Positions 14,056-21,429 are shown, counted from the stretch's first letter. The stretch is DNA of 28,176 bases from Minisyncoccota bacterium (GCA_028687085.1 JAQUAU010000007.1:1-28176); one strand, 5' to 3'. Notes: generated by a model not told the origin, from the letters alone. Made by a program: numbers and translations.

Positions 14056-14306
14056 AGAGCGCCTTCTTGTTCCAATAATCGCCTTTTGGCACGTTCACCA
14101 CCGCGATTGTATTCGCCGACCTTACCATCTGCGCGCACCACACGATGACACGGCACGGTGGGGTCGAAGTTGTTCTTCATCACGGTGCCCACCGCGCGCG
14201 CCGCGCCCGGATACCCGATAGCTCTCGCTACCTCCCCGTAGGAGCGCGTCTCCCCTTTCGGTATCTGCCGCACCGCATCTCGCACCCGTTCAGCAAACGT
14301 ACTCAT
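14046..14306 (-). CDS. Single-domain O6-alkylguanine-DNA methyltransferase-like protein
   Basis: The protein has 86 residues. I chose the ATG at 14306 (MSTFAERVRD), as an upstream in-frame ATG would only add repeat-derived residues. It contains only the C-terminal Ada/MGMT fold: KGETRSYGEVARAIGYPGAA, then active-site VPCHRVV with C53, then GEYNRGGERAKRRLLEQEGA. The cysteine is kept, so it is not an ATL protein (which has Trp there), although the length is ATL-like and the N-terminal domain of Ogt is missing. It may be a direct alkyl-transfer enzyme or a flagging protein. It starts one base after the nuclease stop. Confidence 0.9.
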   Translation of the reverse strand: MSTFAERVRDAVRQIPKGETRSYGEVARAIGYPGAARAVGTVMKNNFDPTVPCHRVVRADGKVGEYNRGGERAKRRLLEQEGALCK

Positions 14307-14307
14307 T

Positions 14308-15135
14308 TCATTTCTTTCCCGACGCTTCGGTCGGGACCCCGACCCCTTGGCGTCGGGGCTTATTTTTTGCATGCAATTCCTGAAGTATCTTCCCTGCGTT
14401 CTCGCGATAGGTGCAGTAGTCGCACGGGCCGCCGCCGAAGGCCGTGCCGATTGCCGGTATCTCGTCGCTCATAAGCATCTTCTTCAGGTCATAAATAGCG
14501 GGCTCTACCCACGTATCGCTGCCGGTATAGGGGATGAGCTCGATATCGAACTCGAGCTTGCCGTCGAAGGCCTTGGCGTCTGACTTGCCGTTCACATATA
14601 CGAAATAGACGGTCGGCGATACAGCAAATCCGTTTTTACGAAAGAGCCACTGATAGATCTCGAGCTGCCGCTTGTAGGAATCATAGAGATCGTCTTCGGT
14701 CGAGGGGCCGATCTTCTTGCTTGTCGCCTTGTAGTCGACAATGATGAGCTCCTTTTCAGGAGTAACCCACACATCGTCGATGCCGCCGCGCACCAGGATA
14801 TTCGTCGGCTCATGAAGGAAAGCGATGCCGCGGCGAAGCGCGTCGCGCCACTCATCCATCCGCTCGTCGGCAAGCGGGACCGCGTCGAGACCGTACTTCT
14901 CTACGAGCGGATGCTTAGTGCCGCTTGCGCGATGAATGTCGAACTCACGCTTGAGGAGCTCATCGACGGCATTATTGAGTGTGAAGGCTGGCATTGAAGG
15001 CCGCTTGACCCCGAGCCGCATATCGAGGTACGCACAGCGCGGGCACTCAGAGAAGAGATCGATTTTTGACCGACTCACCCGAAACGGTTCGGGTGACGAG
15101 GGGTCAAAGGTGCTGCTGCGTCTTGGGCTGGCCAT
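14308..15135 (-). CDS. PD-(D/E)XK nuclease, RecB/Cas4-like, with four cysteines
   Basis: The protein has 275 residues from the ATG at 15135 (MASPRRSSTF). VSRSKIDLFSECPRCAYLD carries C31 and C34; GGIDDVW (D120), LIIVDYKATS (D134, K136) and KRQLEIYQWLF (Q157, Y161) form the RecB-type nuclease core; GPCDYCTYREN adds C238 and C241. Four cysteines in this layout recall the Fe-S cluster of Cas4/AddB-type nucleases. No helicase or cas gene is nearby, so a stand-alone DNA-end processing or repair role is likelier than CRISPR adaptation. The last 15 residues are encoded by palindromic DNA (14317-14358) and look like an added tail. It sits in the tightly packed operon ending in ogt-like and ung. Confidence 0.85.
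   Translation of the reverse strand: MASPRRSSTFDPSSPEPFRVSRSKIDLFSECPRCAYLDMRLGVKRPSMPAFTLNNAVDELLKREFDIHRASGTKHPLVEKYGLDAVPLADERMDEWRDALRRGIAFLHEPTNILVRGGIDDVWVTPEKELIIVDYKATSKKIGPSTEDDLYDSYKRQLEIYQWLFRKNGFAVSPTVYFVYVNGKSDAKAFDGKLEFDIELIPYTGSDTWVEPAIYDLKKMLMSDEIPAIGTAFGGGPCDYCTYRENAGKILQELHAKNKPRRQGVGVPTEASGKK
14317..14358. repeat. Paired GC-rich hairpins at the nuclease/methyltransferase junction
   Basis: TCCCGAC-GCTTCG-GTCGGGA (14317-14336) and CCCCGAC-CCCTTGGC-GTCGGGG (14337-14358) stand back to back. They encode the C-terminal tail PRRQGVGVPTEASG of the nuclease. On the minus strand they come just before the methyltransferase start, so they could hide its start region. A loosely similar A-rich nine-mer lies on each side. 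Confidence 0.65.
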
Positions 15136-15136
15136 A

Positions 15137-15616
15137 TTAATCAGTCGTCTTGAAATACGCGACGACACGTGCGCCCGTGTCGAAGTCGACATAGACGCTG
15201 TTCATCGCCGGATTGAAGTCTCCGGTGCCGTCATCGCGATAGAGTTGGACAGCATACGGGCGGCCCGCTTCAGTCGCCCGCAAGAGCGGAATGCTGAGGT
15301 TACTCCTCGGACCGCCCACGCGCACCGCGCCGAGTACGTTTCCAAGATCAGCACCGGTCACTTCGCGCACCGCGATCCAGATGCCAGGCGGAGGCACCGT
15401 AACCGATTCGACGACGACCGAATCGCCGGGAGACTGATCAGTGACCGAGACCGCCCCGCTCTTCTGTATGACGCTCTCGGTGCTCGTCGCGAAGCTCAGA
15501 GATGACAATCTCGGCAGAAGAGAGGCTTCACCGCCGCCCACGAACCATGCACCGGCTAAGAGCACGCCGAGCATAATGCCGACGATGAACGAGTTCATGG
15601 AGAAGCCTTGTATCAT
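15137..15616 (-). CDS. Exported protein with small beta-rich domain (DUF7282-like)
   Basis: The protein has 159 residues. An N-terminal hydrophobic segment (FIVGIMLGVLLAGAWFVGGG) is a signal anchor. A Ser/Thr-rich linker leads to a domain with IWIAVREVTGADLGNVLGAVR, PLLRATEAGRPYAVQLYRDD and SVYVDFDTGARVVAYFKTTD. This pattern resembles domains labelled DUF7282, of unknown function; the match is from memory. The start at 15616 overlaps the stop of the previous gene as ATGA; an internal ATG at 15598 is the alternative. It ends one base before the nuclease start. Confidence 0.7.
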   Translation of the reverse strand: MIQGFSMNSFIVGIMLGVLLAGAWFVGGGEASLLPRLSSLSFATSTESVIQKSGAVSVTDQSPGDSVVVESVTVPPPGIWIAVREVTGADLGNVLGAVRVGGPRSNLSIPLLRATEAGRPYAVQLYRDDGTGDFNPAMNSVYVDFDTGARVVAYFKTTD

Positions 15617-16482
15617 ATAGTTGGTGCGCGGTGCGGCGCTTCAGGAAGCGCGAGAAGCCCTTCGGCTTCGGCGAGGAGCTCGCCGATCTGCGAACTCGAG
15701 AGATGCAGGATATCGAGCAATCGGCGGTCTCGAAGAATCTCGTCGACGGCGATAGCGCCATGTTCGATAAGGAGACGCTTCTCGGTGCGCGAGAGGCCGG
15801 TGAGCGCCGTGATTGGATACACCCCTGCGCGGCTCATGCGCACGAAGAGGCTCTCAGCGGCCGGATAACTCCACCCGAGGAGCTCGACCCCCGCGCACTC
15901 GGCATAGGCAATCGCCTCTGAAGTGAACTTAGTGTTGGTGACGAGGAGACCGCGATTGAGCGGACAATCGCGAGACTCTGCACTGCAGGCGAAGATGTCA
16001 TCAAAGCGGCTTTTCACATAGAGCGCCACCTTCAAGTCAGTCTTGTAGCCGGGATCGTTGTGATATTTAAGCTCGGCGGCAAGAAAATCGTTCTGTCCAT
16101 GATGTGACGCATAGAGATCCACTTCGTGCGCGACACACTTCCCTTTGATAATCTTGCGTGTCTCCACCTCCCAGCCTTCAGTGCGGTAGAGGTGCGAGAT
16201 GAAATCTTCAAACGGATGGCCGGTGGGACCGAGTTCGAGGAGGGCGCGCCGAAGCGCATAGCGCGCAGCGACCGGCCGCGCTTCTTTGCGCAGAAGCGCA
16301 AACGCGCGCGCGTAGATCTCTCTCGAAGACGCACCCGGGACGATAGAGCCGGTAATAGTCTCTGCAATCCTCTCTGCGGTATGAGCGCCGGCACCCGCTC
16401 GTTCGAGAGAGGTTACCAAGCGTTCCGGATCGAAGACCTCTCTTGATCCGTCAGCCTTGTTGATAACCGGCAAGGTCGTCAT
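15613..16482 (-). CDS. ATP-cone plus Mrr-type restriction endonuclease fusion
   Basis: The protein has 289 residues. Residues 5-90 fit an ATP-cone (VINKADGSREVFDPERLVTS, then AERIAETITGSI and REIYARAFALLRKE), the nucleotide-sensing module of NrdR and ribonucleotide reductases. Residues 88-215 form an Mrr-like PD-(D/E)XK nuclease: HPFEDFISHLYRTEGWEVE, HEVDLYA (D122), LAAELKYH (E137-x-K139) and a later Gln/Lys-poor strand GLLVTNTKFT. Residues 220-285 are helical with a possible helix-hairpin-helix (ALTGLSRTEKRLLIEHGA). No methyltransferase or specificity subunit is adjacent, so it is not a standard restriction system. ATGA overlaps join it to both neighbours. Target and trigger are unknown. Confidence 0.85.
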   Translation of the reverse strand: MTTLPVINKADGSREVFDPERLVTSLERAGAGAHTAERIAETITGSIVPGASSREIYARAFALLRKEARPVAARYALRRALLELGPTGHPFEDFISHLYRTEGWEVETRKIIKGKCVAHEVDLYASHHGQNDFLAAELKYHNDPGYKTDLKVALYVKSRFDDIFACSAESRDCPLNRGLLVTNTKFTSEAIAYAECAGVELLGWSYPAAESLFVRMSRAGVYPITALTGLSRTEKRLLIEHGAIAVDEILRDRRLLDILHLSSSQIGELLAEAEGLLALPEAPHRAPTI

Positions 16483-16892
16483 AGCTCGGTCGTTGTCGCA
16501 ATTTCTCCGTTGACGGTCACGATGACCGGGAGGCGTGCGGACGCCTTAACCGTCGTCTGAAAGGTCATGCGCGTCGGCACTTCGAGACAGACGCCCGAAC
16601 TGCTCTCGAGCGTAATCGCAAGGAGAATAGCCTCAGTGCTCGACGCCTCGCCGCTAAGCGTTGCGGCAGACGAGACGGCGGCGCAGGCATCCGGAGCCAT
16701 GAGCGAACCAGACAAGGTGTGCACGCCCTTTTTGAGTACATCACGGAACGCTACCTCCGGCACGCTCGTTTTCAAAGAGAGCGCTGACTGCTCCTGCGGG
16801 ACATCGCGCGTATGCGGTACCGAAAGGACAAAGCCGATACCGACGACAAGCGCGATAATGGTCGCGGCAACCCAGAGGCGCATGTGGCTCAT
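16479..16892 (-). CDS. Membrane-anchored protein, unknown function
   Basis: The protein has 137 residues. Residues 5-25 form one hydrophobic helix (LWVAATIIALVVGIGFVLSV) and the rest is external and Ser/Thr/Ala-rich with strand-like segments. It has two cysteines (APDACAAV and SGVCLEV) that could form a disulfide. I do not recognise the family. Start and stop overlap both neighbours by 4 bp (ATGA), so it is co-translated with mnmA and the ATP-cone nuclease. Confidence 0.75.
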   Translation of the reverse strand: MSHMRLWVAATIIALVVGIGFVLSVPHTRDVPQEQSALSLKTSVPEVAFRDVLKKGVHTLSGSLMAPDACAAVSSAATLSGEASSTEAILLAITLESSSGVCLEVPTRMTFQTTVKASARLPVIVTVNGEIATTTEL

Positions 16893-17809
16893 GCCGATAT
16901 GATACCACCACCGATAAGCTTGTCAGAATGGTAGAAAACGAGCGATTGGCCTGGCGCCGGAATTTCGGGGAGCGGCTCGTCGCTTATAAAACGGTCGCCC
17001 TCGACGCGGCCCGCGAGGCGCGGGCCGCGATAGCGGTACTGTGCAGAGGTCACCAAAGAGGGTTCGGCGAACCAGTTTGCGTCGGTGAACCGAATCTCAC
17101 GCGCGCCTCCGGCGCGCGTTGGGGCTACTGTAATTTCTTTCTTCTCAACATCCTTCCCGACCACATATCCGCCCTCGACCCGCTCCCCGATCGTATGCAA
17201 GAGCGCCGGATTGTCGCTCCCTAATTCTTGTTCGAGAAATTCTTTGACCGACACGCTTCCGAGAAAGCAGATCCCCTGACTCTCTCGCTTTAGGGCCACC
17301 GGCAGATCAAACTTCTGTGCGAGCGTGCGCACAGCACTCTTCTCCATCTCTCCGACCGGAAAGAGTGTCGAGTCGAGAATCTCTTTCGGCACGGCCCACA
17401 AGAAATAGCTCTGATCCTTTTCGCCCGCGCGATAGTGCCCCATTGCGATTGCATCAACGCGTTGAGTCATTGCAAAACGGTAGAACGCGCCAAACTTAAC
17501 CTCCCTGTTGCACATCACATCCGGATTGGGCGTGCGCCCCGCACGGTACTCAGTGAGTAAATAATCGATGACATACTTCTTGTATTCATCGCTCGCGTCG
17601 AGCGTGAGAAACGGGATGCGGAGCCTGGCCGCCACCCGCATCGCGTCGCGGCGCTCGGCTGCCCAGGTACAGGGCATCCCCGGCGGATACCAGCCCTTGA
17701 TGAATACGCCCGTTACCCGCGCGCCCGCCTGCCGCAAGAGCGCAGCCGATACGGCCGAGTCGACTCCGCCTGAGAGCCCTACGAATATCTTCTTTCCACG
17801 GACGTTCAT
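16889..17809 (-). CDS. mnmA: tRNA 2-thiouridine(34) synthase MnmA, compact
   Basis: The protein has 306 residues against the usual 360-370. It thiolates U34 of tRNA-Lys, -Glu and -Gln. The PP-loop is GLSGGVDSAV (11-20). Catalytic cysteines are C100 (NPDVMCNREVKF) and C181 (ESQGICFLG). DQSYFLW, STLFPVGEMEKSAVR and the final PGQSLVFYHSDKLIGGGII are typical. The missing residues are from the loop before KDQSYF and from the central domain (TIGERVEGGYVVGKD instead of a long TIGQRKGLG stretch). A 9-bp GC-rich hairpin (17099-17119) lies within the shortened central domain. It follows mltG by 17 nt. Confidence 0.95.
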   Translation of the reverse strand: MNVRGKKIFVGLSGGVDSAVSAALLRQAGARVTGVFIKGWYPPGMPCTWAAERRDAMRVAARLRIPFLTLDASDEYKKYVIDYLLTEYRAGRTPNPDVMCNREVKFGAFYRFAMTQRVDAIAMGHYRAGEKDQSYFLWAVPKEILDSTLFPVGEMEKSAVRTLAQKFDLPVALKRESQGICFLGSVSVKEFLEQELGSDNPALLHTIGERVEGGYVVGKDVEKKEITVAPTRAGGAREIRFTDANWFAEPSLVTSAQYRYRGPRLAGRVEGDRFISDEPLPEIPAPGQSLVFYHSDKLIGGGIISA

Positions 17810-17826
17810 GCACCTATCTAATCACA

Positions 17827-18849
17827 TCACGGCAGATATTTCCTTTGATTCGCCTGGTGGCCGGCGTAGGTCGTGGCGTAATGCATCACCCCTTCTTTGT
17901 CAGTAAGGTAATAGAGATACTCGGTCTTTGTCGGATGAAGCGCGGCATCGAGCGCATCAAGCCCCGGATTATTGATAGCGCCGGGAGGCAGGCCTTTGTG
18001 TGTATAGGTATTGTAAGGCGAATCTACTTTCAAATCAGCATACGAAGGCGAAAACGTGTCGCGATTGAAGATATAGCCGAAGACGGCGTCTACCTGGAGA
18101 GGCATCCCGAGCCGCAGGCGGTTAAAGAGAATACCGGCAACGACATGCCTCACTGCGCTCGTTCGCGCTTCTTTCTCGACCAATGATGCCATGGTGACGA
18201 TGTCGGTCAAAGAATGCCCTGATGCGGAGATATCTGCCGAGAGAGGCGCTAGCTTCGCATTGAAATTGTCCCGCATCGCCTTCACGACAGACGTCACATC
18301 GGCCGACATCGAAAAGAAATATGTATCGGGAAAGAGGTACCCTTCATACGGCCGCGCTTCCTTCAAAAAGGCCTCAGCGGATATCGCAGGGAACGCTTCT
18401 GCGATCTGCGCTGCGGCTTCGCGCACCGTGACGCCTTCGACGAAGGTGAGTCGCACCGGCGGGAAGCCGTATGCGCCGGTGACGAGCCGCTCCGCTACAC
18501 TGAAGAGATTTTGGCGCGACTCGAAGAGATAGGCGCCGGCGTGTACATTGCCGCTCTGCCTGGTGAAGCGCAACACGAGCTCGAGAACCAGTGGATGCGC
18601 GATGACATGCGCGGCGGCAAGGGTCTGTGCGGCGGCGGGCGCAGACGAGCCCTTGGCGATGGTGACGATACTGCCGGTAGGAAAATCTCTCGGTGCTGAA
18701 AACAGTGCTTGATACCCTCCGACACACAGCATTGCGAATGCAAATGAAATCGCCCACACTCGATGTCGGTTGAAAAAATCCATCCCGTTAGAGACGCCCG
18801 CCGAAGGCGGGCCAGAACTTTCCAAGTTCTTGTCTCTAACGGGATCCAT
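17827..18849 (-). CDS. mltG: Endolytic murein transglycosylase MltG (YceG-like)
   Basis: The protein has 340 residues from the ATG at 18849. It has one transmembrane helix (VWAISFAFAMLCVGGYQALF), a LysM-like stretch, then the catalytic domain: YEGYLFPDTYFFS, MASLVEKEART (catalytic Glu in VEKEA), DSPYNTYTHKGLPPGAINNP and TDKEGVMHYATTYAGHQANQ. It cleaves nascent glycan strands outside the membrane. The first 22 codons are a palindromic element inserted into the start region with duplication of ATGGAT (18778-18849), so the ancestral protein probably began at MDFFNRHRVW (18783). It starts 5 bp after the upstream gene's stop. Confidence 0.93.
   Translation of the reverse strand: MDPVRDKNLESSGPPSAGVSNGMDFFNRHRVWAISFAFAMLCVGGYQALFSAPRDFPTGSIVTIAKGSSAPAAAQTLAAAHVIAHPLVLELVLRFTRQSGNVHAGAYLFESRQNLFSVAERLVTGAYGFPPVRLTFVEGVTVREAAAQIAEAFPAISAEAFLKEARPYEGYLFPDTYFFSMSADVTSVVKAMRDNFNAKLAPLSADISASGHSLTDIVTMASLVEKEARTSAVRHVVAGILFNRLRLGMPLQVDAVFGYIFNRDTFSPSYADLKVDSPYNTYTHKGLPPGAINNPGLDALDAALHPTKTEYLYYLTDKEGVMHYATTYAGHQANQRKYLP
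18778..18849. mobile_element. Palindromic element at the mltG start, flanked by ATCCAT repeats
   Basis: A 60-bp element (18784-18843) has 12-bp outer arms CCCGTTAGAGAC/GTCTCTAACGGG. Inside are two hairpins, GCCCGCC-GAA-GGCGGGC (18796-18812) and AGAACTT-TCC-AAGTTCT (18814-18830), so the whole can fold as a three-way junction. Perfect 6-bp direct repeats ATCCAT (18778-18783 and 18844-18849) flank it; on the coding strand each is ATGGAT, so the insertion duplicated the start codon of mltG. The added length is 66 nt, which keeps the frame. No protein is encoded, so any movement would need an enzyme supplied elsewhere. Confidence 0.8.
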
Positions 18850-18854
18850 ATGAA

Positions 18855-20246
18855 CTACATCGGTAGATTGACTGGCGCTTCACCGGTCGCCGACTGGATG
18901 CGTTCGAGACCCGGCGTCTCGATTGCCCTTGAAGGGATATGAAAGACCGTTGCAAGCTCCTCGGTGCTCATCACCATCGCGTCGTGTCCGTGTATGCCGC
19001 CCTCAAAGAAGGGGTCGTAGAAGAATTGACGGCGGCGATACGCCTCGACCAGCTCGCGGCGATAATGATCCTTCTTTTTCTCAGCGCCGATTTCCCACGG
19101 ATAATCGTCAAAGGTCTTCATCCAAGCCGTCGAATTAATGCCGTTCCATCCCTCGGTGCTAAAGGGCTTAAAAAGAGCGATGAGGTGGCTGATGGTGGGG
19201 CCGTTGAAGTGCTCCGGCCGAGCGATATAGATACCGCGTGCTCCGACATCAAATCCGAGTTTCGACGTATTGCGTTCGATGGCCGCCATCTTCTCCATCT
19301 GACCCTTGGTCGGATTCGGGAATCCGGGGCGCTCTTCACCGGTGAAGACATCGACATATGGATCGCGTGTCTTCTTGCGTATCTCCTGTACCATCTCTTC
19401 TCCCTCATCCCTCCAGGTATACGGCTTGCCCGCGGCATTGCGCTTACTGCTCTCATTGCCGGCAGGAGTGCTGCCGTATTTCTCGCCCTTATGCGCACGG
19501 ATGACAAATTGGAGCCAGAGATACTCGCCCTTCCCTATTGAAGCCATAAACTCCACAAGGTTCGCGAGCGGATCGACTTGCTCAGGCTCCTTCTGAACCT
19601 TGTCGAGACCGTATTCGATATAGGTCTTGATCGGCAAAGGCGCGTCGGCAGTATGCTTGAAGTCGCAACCCCAGATACCCCACTCTTCGGGCCGTGCAGA
19701 GATAAGGCGCGTGTAGTCCGGCGCCTCAACAATCTGCACTCCCGGATACTGCGAGTACATTTGCGACTCGACGAGCCTGCGAAAGGCGGCCCGAGTCCAG
19801 ATAAAGAAGTGCACCTGCCCTTCAAACGAGGCGATTTCTAAAGACCAGAACGGCCGCGTGCCTCCCTTGAAGCGCGCATACCAGGTCGCCTCGCCGCCAG
19901 TCAGGTGAATACTCGAAAGAAATGCCTCCATCGCGAGCGGCGTCTTCACCAGATTGCGGGGTGGCTTGATCTCAAGCAGTATGTATTTTTGATCCGCAAT
20001 AAATGTTGAGCGCTGCAGGACGACCCACAGCTTCCATGCACCGGTGATAAGGAGAAGCGGGAGCCACACCGGCGCGAGAAAAAGGGCGAGCGAGAGCGAC
20101 AAAGAAACGGCTCCCGGCATAAATACGAACGCCATGAAAAGCAGCGCGAGTCCGAGGATGAAGACCGGCCACTCTTCGAACCGAAGGCCGATCTTGCCGG
20201 TAATCGTCTTCTGCAACTTTTCGAGGCCGTGGAGAAACGGTAACAT
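18855..20246 (-). CDS. Membrane protein conserved in CPR (DUF8128-like)
   Basis: The protein has 463 residues from the ATG at 20246 (MLPFLHGLEKLQ). Residues about 24-75 hold two or three membrane helices (WPVFILGLALLFMAFVFMPG, then LALFLAPVWLPLLLITGAWK). A large soluble part follows with KYILLEIKPPRNLVKTPLAM, PFWSLEIASFEGQVHFFIWT and MYSQYPGVQIVEAPDYT. From memory this resembles the CPR family DUF8128, often found near VirB4/TraC-like ATPases; no such ATPase is in this window. The upstream in-frame ATG would read through the terminator at 20266-20301. It heads the nine-gene run 13381-20246, with a -10 box 11 nt before the ATG. Confidence 0.65.
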   Translation of the reverse strand: MLPFLHGLEKLQKTITGKIGLRFEEWPVFILGLALLFMAFVFMPGAVSLSLSLALFLAPVWLPLLLITGAWKLWVVLQRSTFIADQKYILLEIKPPRNLVKTPLAMEAFLSSIHLTGGEATWYARFKGGTRPFWSLEIASFEGQVHFFIWTRAAFRRLVESQMYSQYPGVQIVEAPDYTRLISARPEEWGIWGCDFKHTADAPLPIKTYIEYGLDKVQKEPEQVDPLANLVEFMASIGKGEYLWLQFVIRAHKGEKYGSTPAGNESSKRNAAGKPYTWRDEGEEMVQEIRKKTRDPYVDVFTGEERPGFPNPTKGQMEKMAAIERNTSKLGFDVGARGIYIARPEHFNGPTISHLIALFKPFSTEGWNGINSTAWMKTFDDYPWEIGAEKKKDHYRRELVEAYRRRQFFYDPFFEGGIHGHDAMVMSTEELATVFHIPSRAIETPGLERIQSATGEAPVNLPM

Positions 20247-20257
20247 GGTGTGCGTAG

Positions 20258-20263
20258 AGTATA
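20258..20263 (-). promoter_or_regulatory. -10 box TATACT heading the mltG-mnmA-nuclease-ung run
   Basis: On the minus strand TATACT lies 11 nt before the ATG at 20246 and immediately after the terminator hairpin of the upstream gene. The -35 position falls in the hairpin and is not consensus. The leader would be only about 4 nt. Confidence 0.5.
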
Positions 20264-20265
20264 AC

Positions 20266-20301
20266 AAACGAGAGCGGCGCCGTAAGGCGCCGCTCTCGTT
20301 T
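20266..20301 (-). terminator. Strong terminator hairpin after the sigma4/HARE-HTH gene
   Basis: A perfect 16-bp stem (AAACGAGAGCGGCGCC and its complement) with a 4-base loop begins 7 nt after the gene stop. The minus-strand tail GTTTGTTATAC is only partly T-rich, but the arm itself ends in GTTT. It separates the regulator gene from the downstream run. Confidence 0.75.
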
Positions 20302-20308
20302 GTGTGCA

Positions 20309-21382
20309 TTACACTGCTGAGTAGCGACCGTCTTTCATCCGTTTGAAATAACGCGGATCATTGAGGTTCACCAAGATGGTGTTGTCCTTTACGAAGCGGG
20401 CCTTCTTCACCTGCTTAATAATCTCATCCTTTTTCATAGGACCGGATGCTTCGAGTGCCTCGCGAATAACGTCGCGCACGACGCCCGGCTTGTATCCCCA
20501 CTCGGTGAGCGCGTAGAGTCCGCGGCCGACAAGGACGAAGCGTGGATCCTTGATGAGTTCGTTGTGTGTCGTCGCGATGTGAGCCTTCTTAGAGAAGAGC
20601 GAGCCAATCGTCTTCGCGACCTCGGAGAAGTGCATCGGAGAACCATGGCGCTTGATAGCGAGATAAGCGTAGTCGCGGATGCCCTTGATGCGAATGGCGG
20701 GCGCCGACATGCGACCCCACTCGGCGAGCGGGTTGCTGCCGATGTGCTTAGAGAGCGAGAGCCAGCGCTTCAAGACCTCTTCATTCTTGTAGGCGTCGTT
20801 GACGCCCTTCAGCTCGTCGAGGAACCGGTCGAGAAGCTCGCCTTCGGTAAGCACTTCATCGTCAGAGAGTGAGGAATAGAGTTTCGAGAGTGCGTCGTGA
20901 ATATGCTTCGCCGTCGTGCTGTCGATGTGCCAGCGGGCGAGGAAGTCGTTCGTCTCGCGTTCGCGGAAGAAGGTTGCGTCGAGTACGAGGAAAAAGCGGA
21001 ATCGGTTGCGGCTCTTCTCGTCTTTACCGAGCGCGGCAAGAAGGGTCTCTTCGGGGACGATTGCGCCCAGTGAGTCGATGAAGCGCGCAATCTCTTCGAA
21101 GGCGGCGCCTGATTCTTTAAAAATCTTACTGGCGCGTATCGCGTCGAGACCAGCGGCCTCGATCTGACGGACGCGCTCGCGCGTAATGCTCGAGCGATCG
21201 CCGATCGCCTCAAGCGTCTCGCGGACAGAATTCGTCCCAAGACCGAAACGGCGGATCAGGACCTCGCGAGCGCGTTCCGGCGCAGCAGCAAGGAGCTTCT
21301 TCACCAACACCGCACTGTCAAATGAAAACGCGGCTGGCTTTGTCGCCTTTGCCGTTGCTCGCTTTTTTGTAGCCTTAGCCAT
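20309..21382 (-). CDS. Sigma region 4 plus HARE-HTH protein, RNA polymerase-associated candidate
   Basis: The protein has 357 residues. After a Lys/Ala-rich tail (1-18), residues about 35-88 match sigma70 region 4: AREVLIRRFGLG and ITRERVRQIEAAGLDAIR, the -35-recognising helix-turn-helix. There is no region 2, so it cannot act as a complete sigma factor. The C-terminal part (about 240-350) fits HARE-HTH (RHGSPMHFSEVAKTIGSLF, HNELIKDPRFVLVGRGLYAL, then a second HTH-like DVIREALEASGPMKKDEIIK), as in the Firmicutes delta subunit of RNA polymerase. I take it as a transcription accessory factor; this combination is known to me from CPR genomes. It lies between leuS and a terminator. Confidence 0.8.
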   Translation of the reverse strand: MAKATKKRATAKATKPAAFSFDSAVLVKKLLAAAPERAREVLIRRFGLGTNSVRETLEAIGDRSSITRERVRQIEAAGLDAIRASKIFKESGAAFEEIARFIDSLGAIVPEETLLAALGKDEKSRNRFRFFLVLDATFFRERETNDFLARWHIDSTTAKHIHDALSKLYSSLSDDEVLTEGELLDRFLDELKGVNDAYKNEEVLKRWLSLSKHIGSNPLAEWGRMSAPAIRIKGIRDYAYLAIKRHGSPMHFSEVAKTIGSLFSKKAHIATTHNELIKDPRFVLVGRGLYALTEWGYKPGVVRDVIREALEASGPMKKDEIIKQVKKARFVKDNTILVNLNDPRYFKRMKDGRYSAV

Positions 21383-21391
21383 GTGGTCTAA

Positions 21392-21420
21392 TTTATAGCA
21401 AATACCTTATAAAGAGTCAA
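21392..21420 (-). promoter_or_regulatory. Promoter of the sigma4/HARE-HTH gene
   Basis: On the minus strand TTGACT (21415-21420) is 17 nt from TATAAA (21392-21397), which ends 9 nt before the ATG at 21382. A second, extended -10 (TGGTATAAT, 21429-21434) overlaps the leuS stop and could give a slightly longer leader. No Shine-Dalgarno is visible. Confidence 0.75.
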
Positions 21421-21429
21421 TAGGCGCGA

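Noticed and set aside
14308..15135. Cas4 of a CRISPR-Cas locus
   Set aside because: No CRISPR array and no other cas gene is present; neighbours are repair genes.
15613..16482. Classical restriction-modification system
   Set aside because: No DNA methyltransferase or specificity subunit adjoins the nuclease.
17099..17119. 9-bp GC-rich hairpin in mnmA as another inserted element
   Set aside because: ACGCGCGCC/GGCGCGCGT is short and low in complexity, has no flanking repeats, and lies in a protein region that is shorter, not longer, than in the family.
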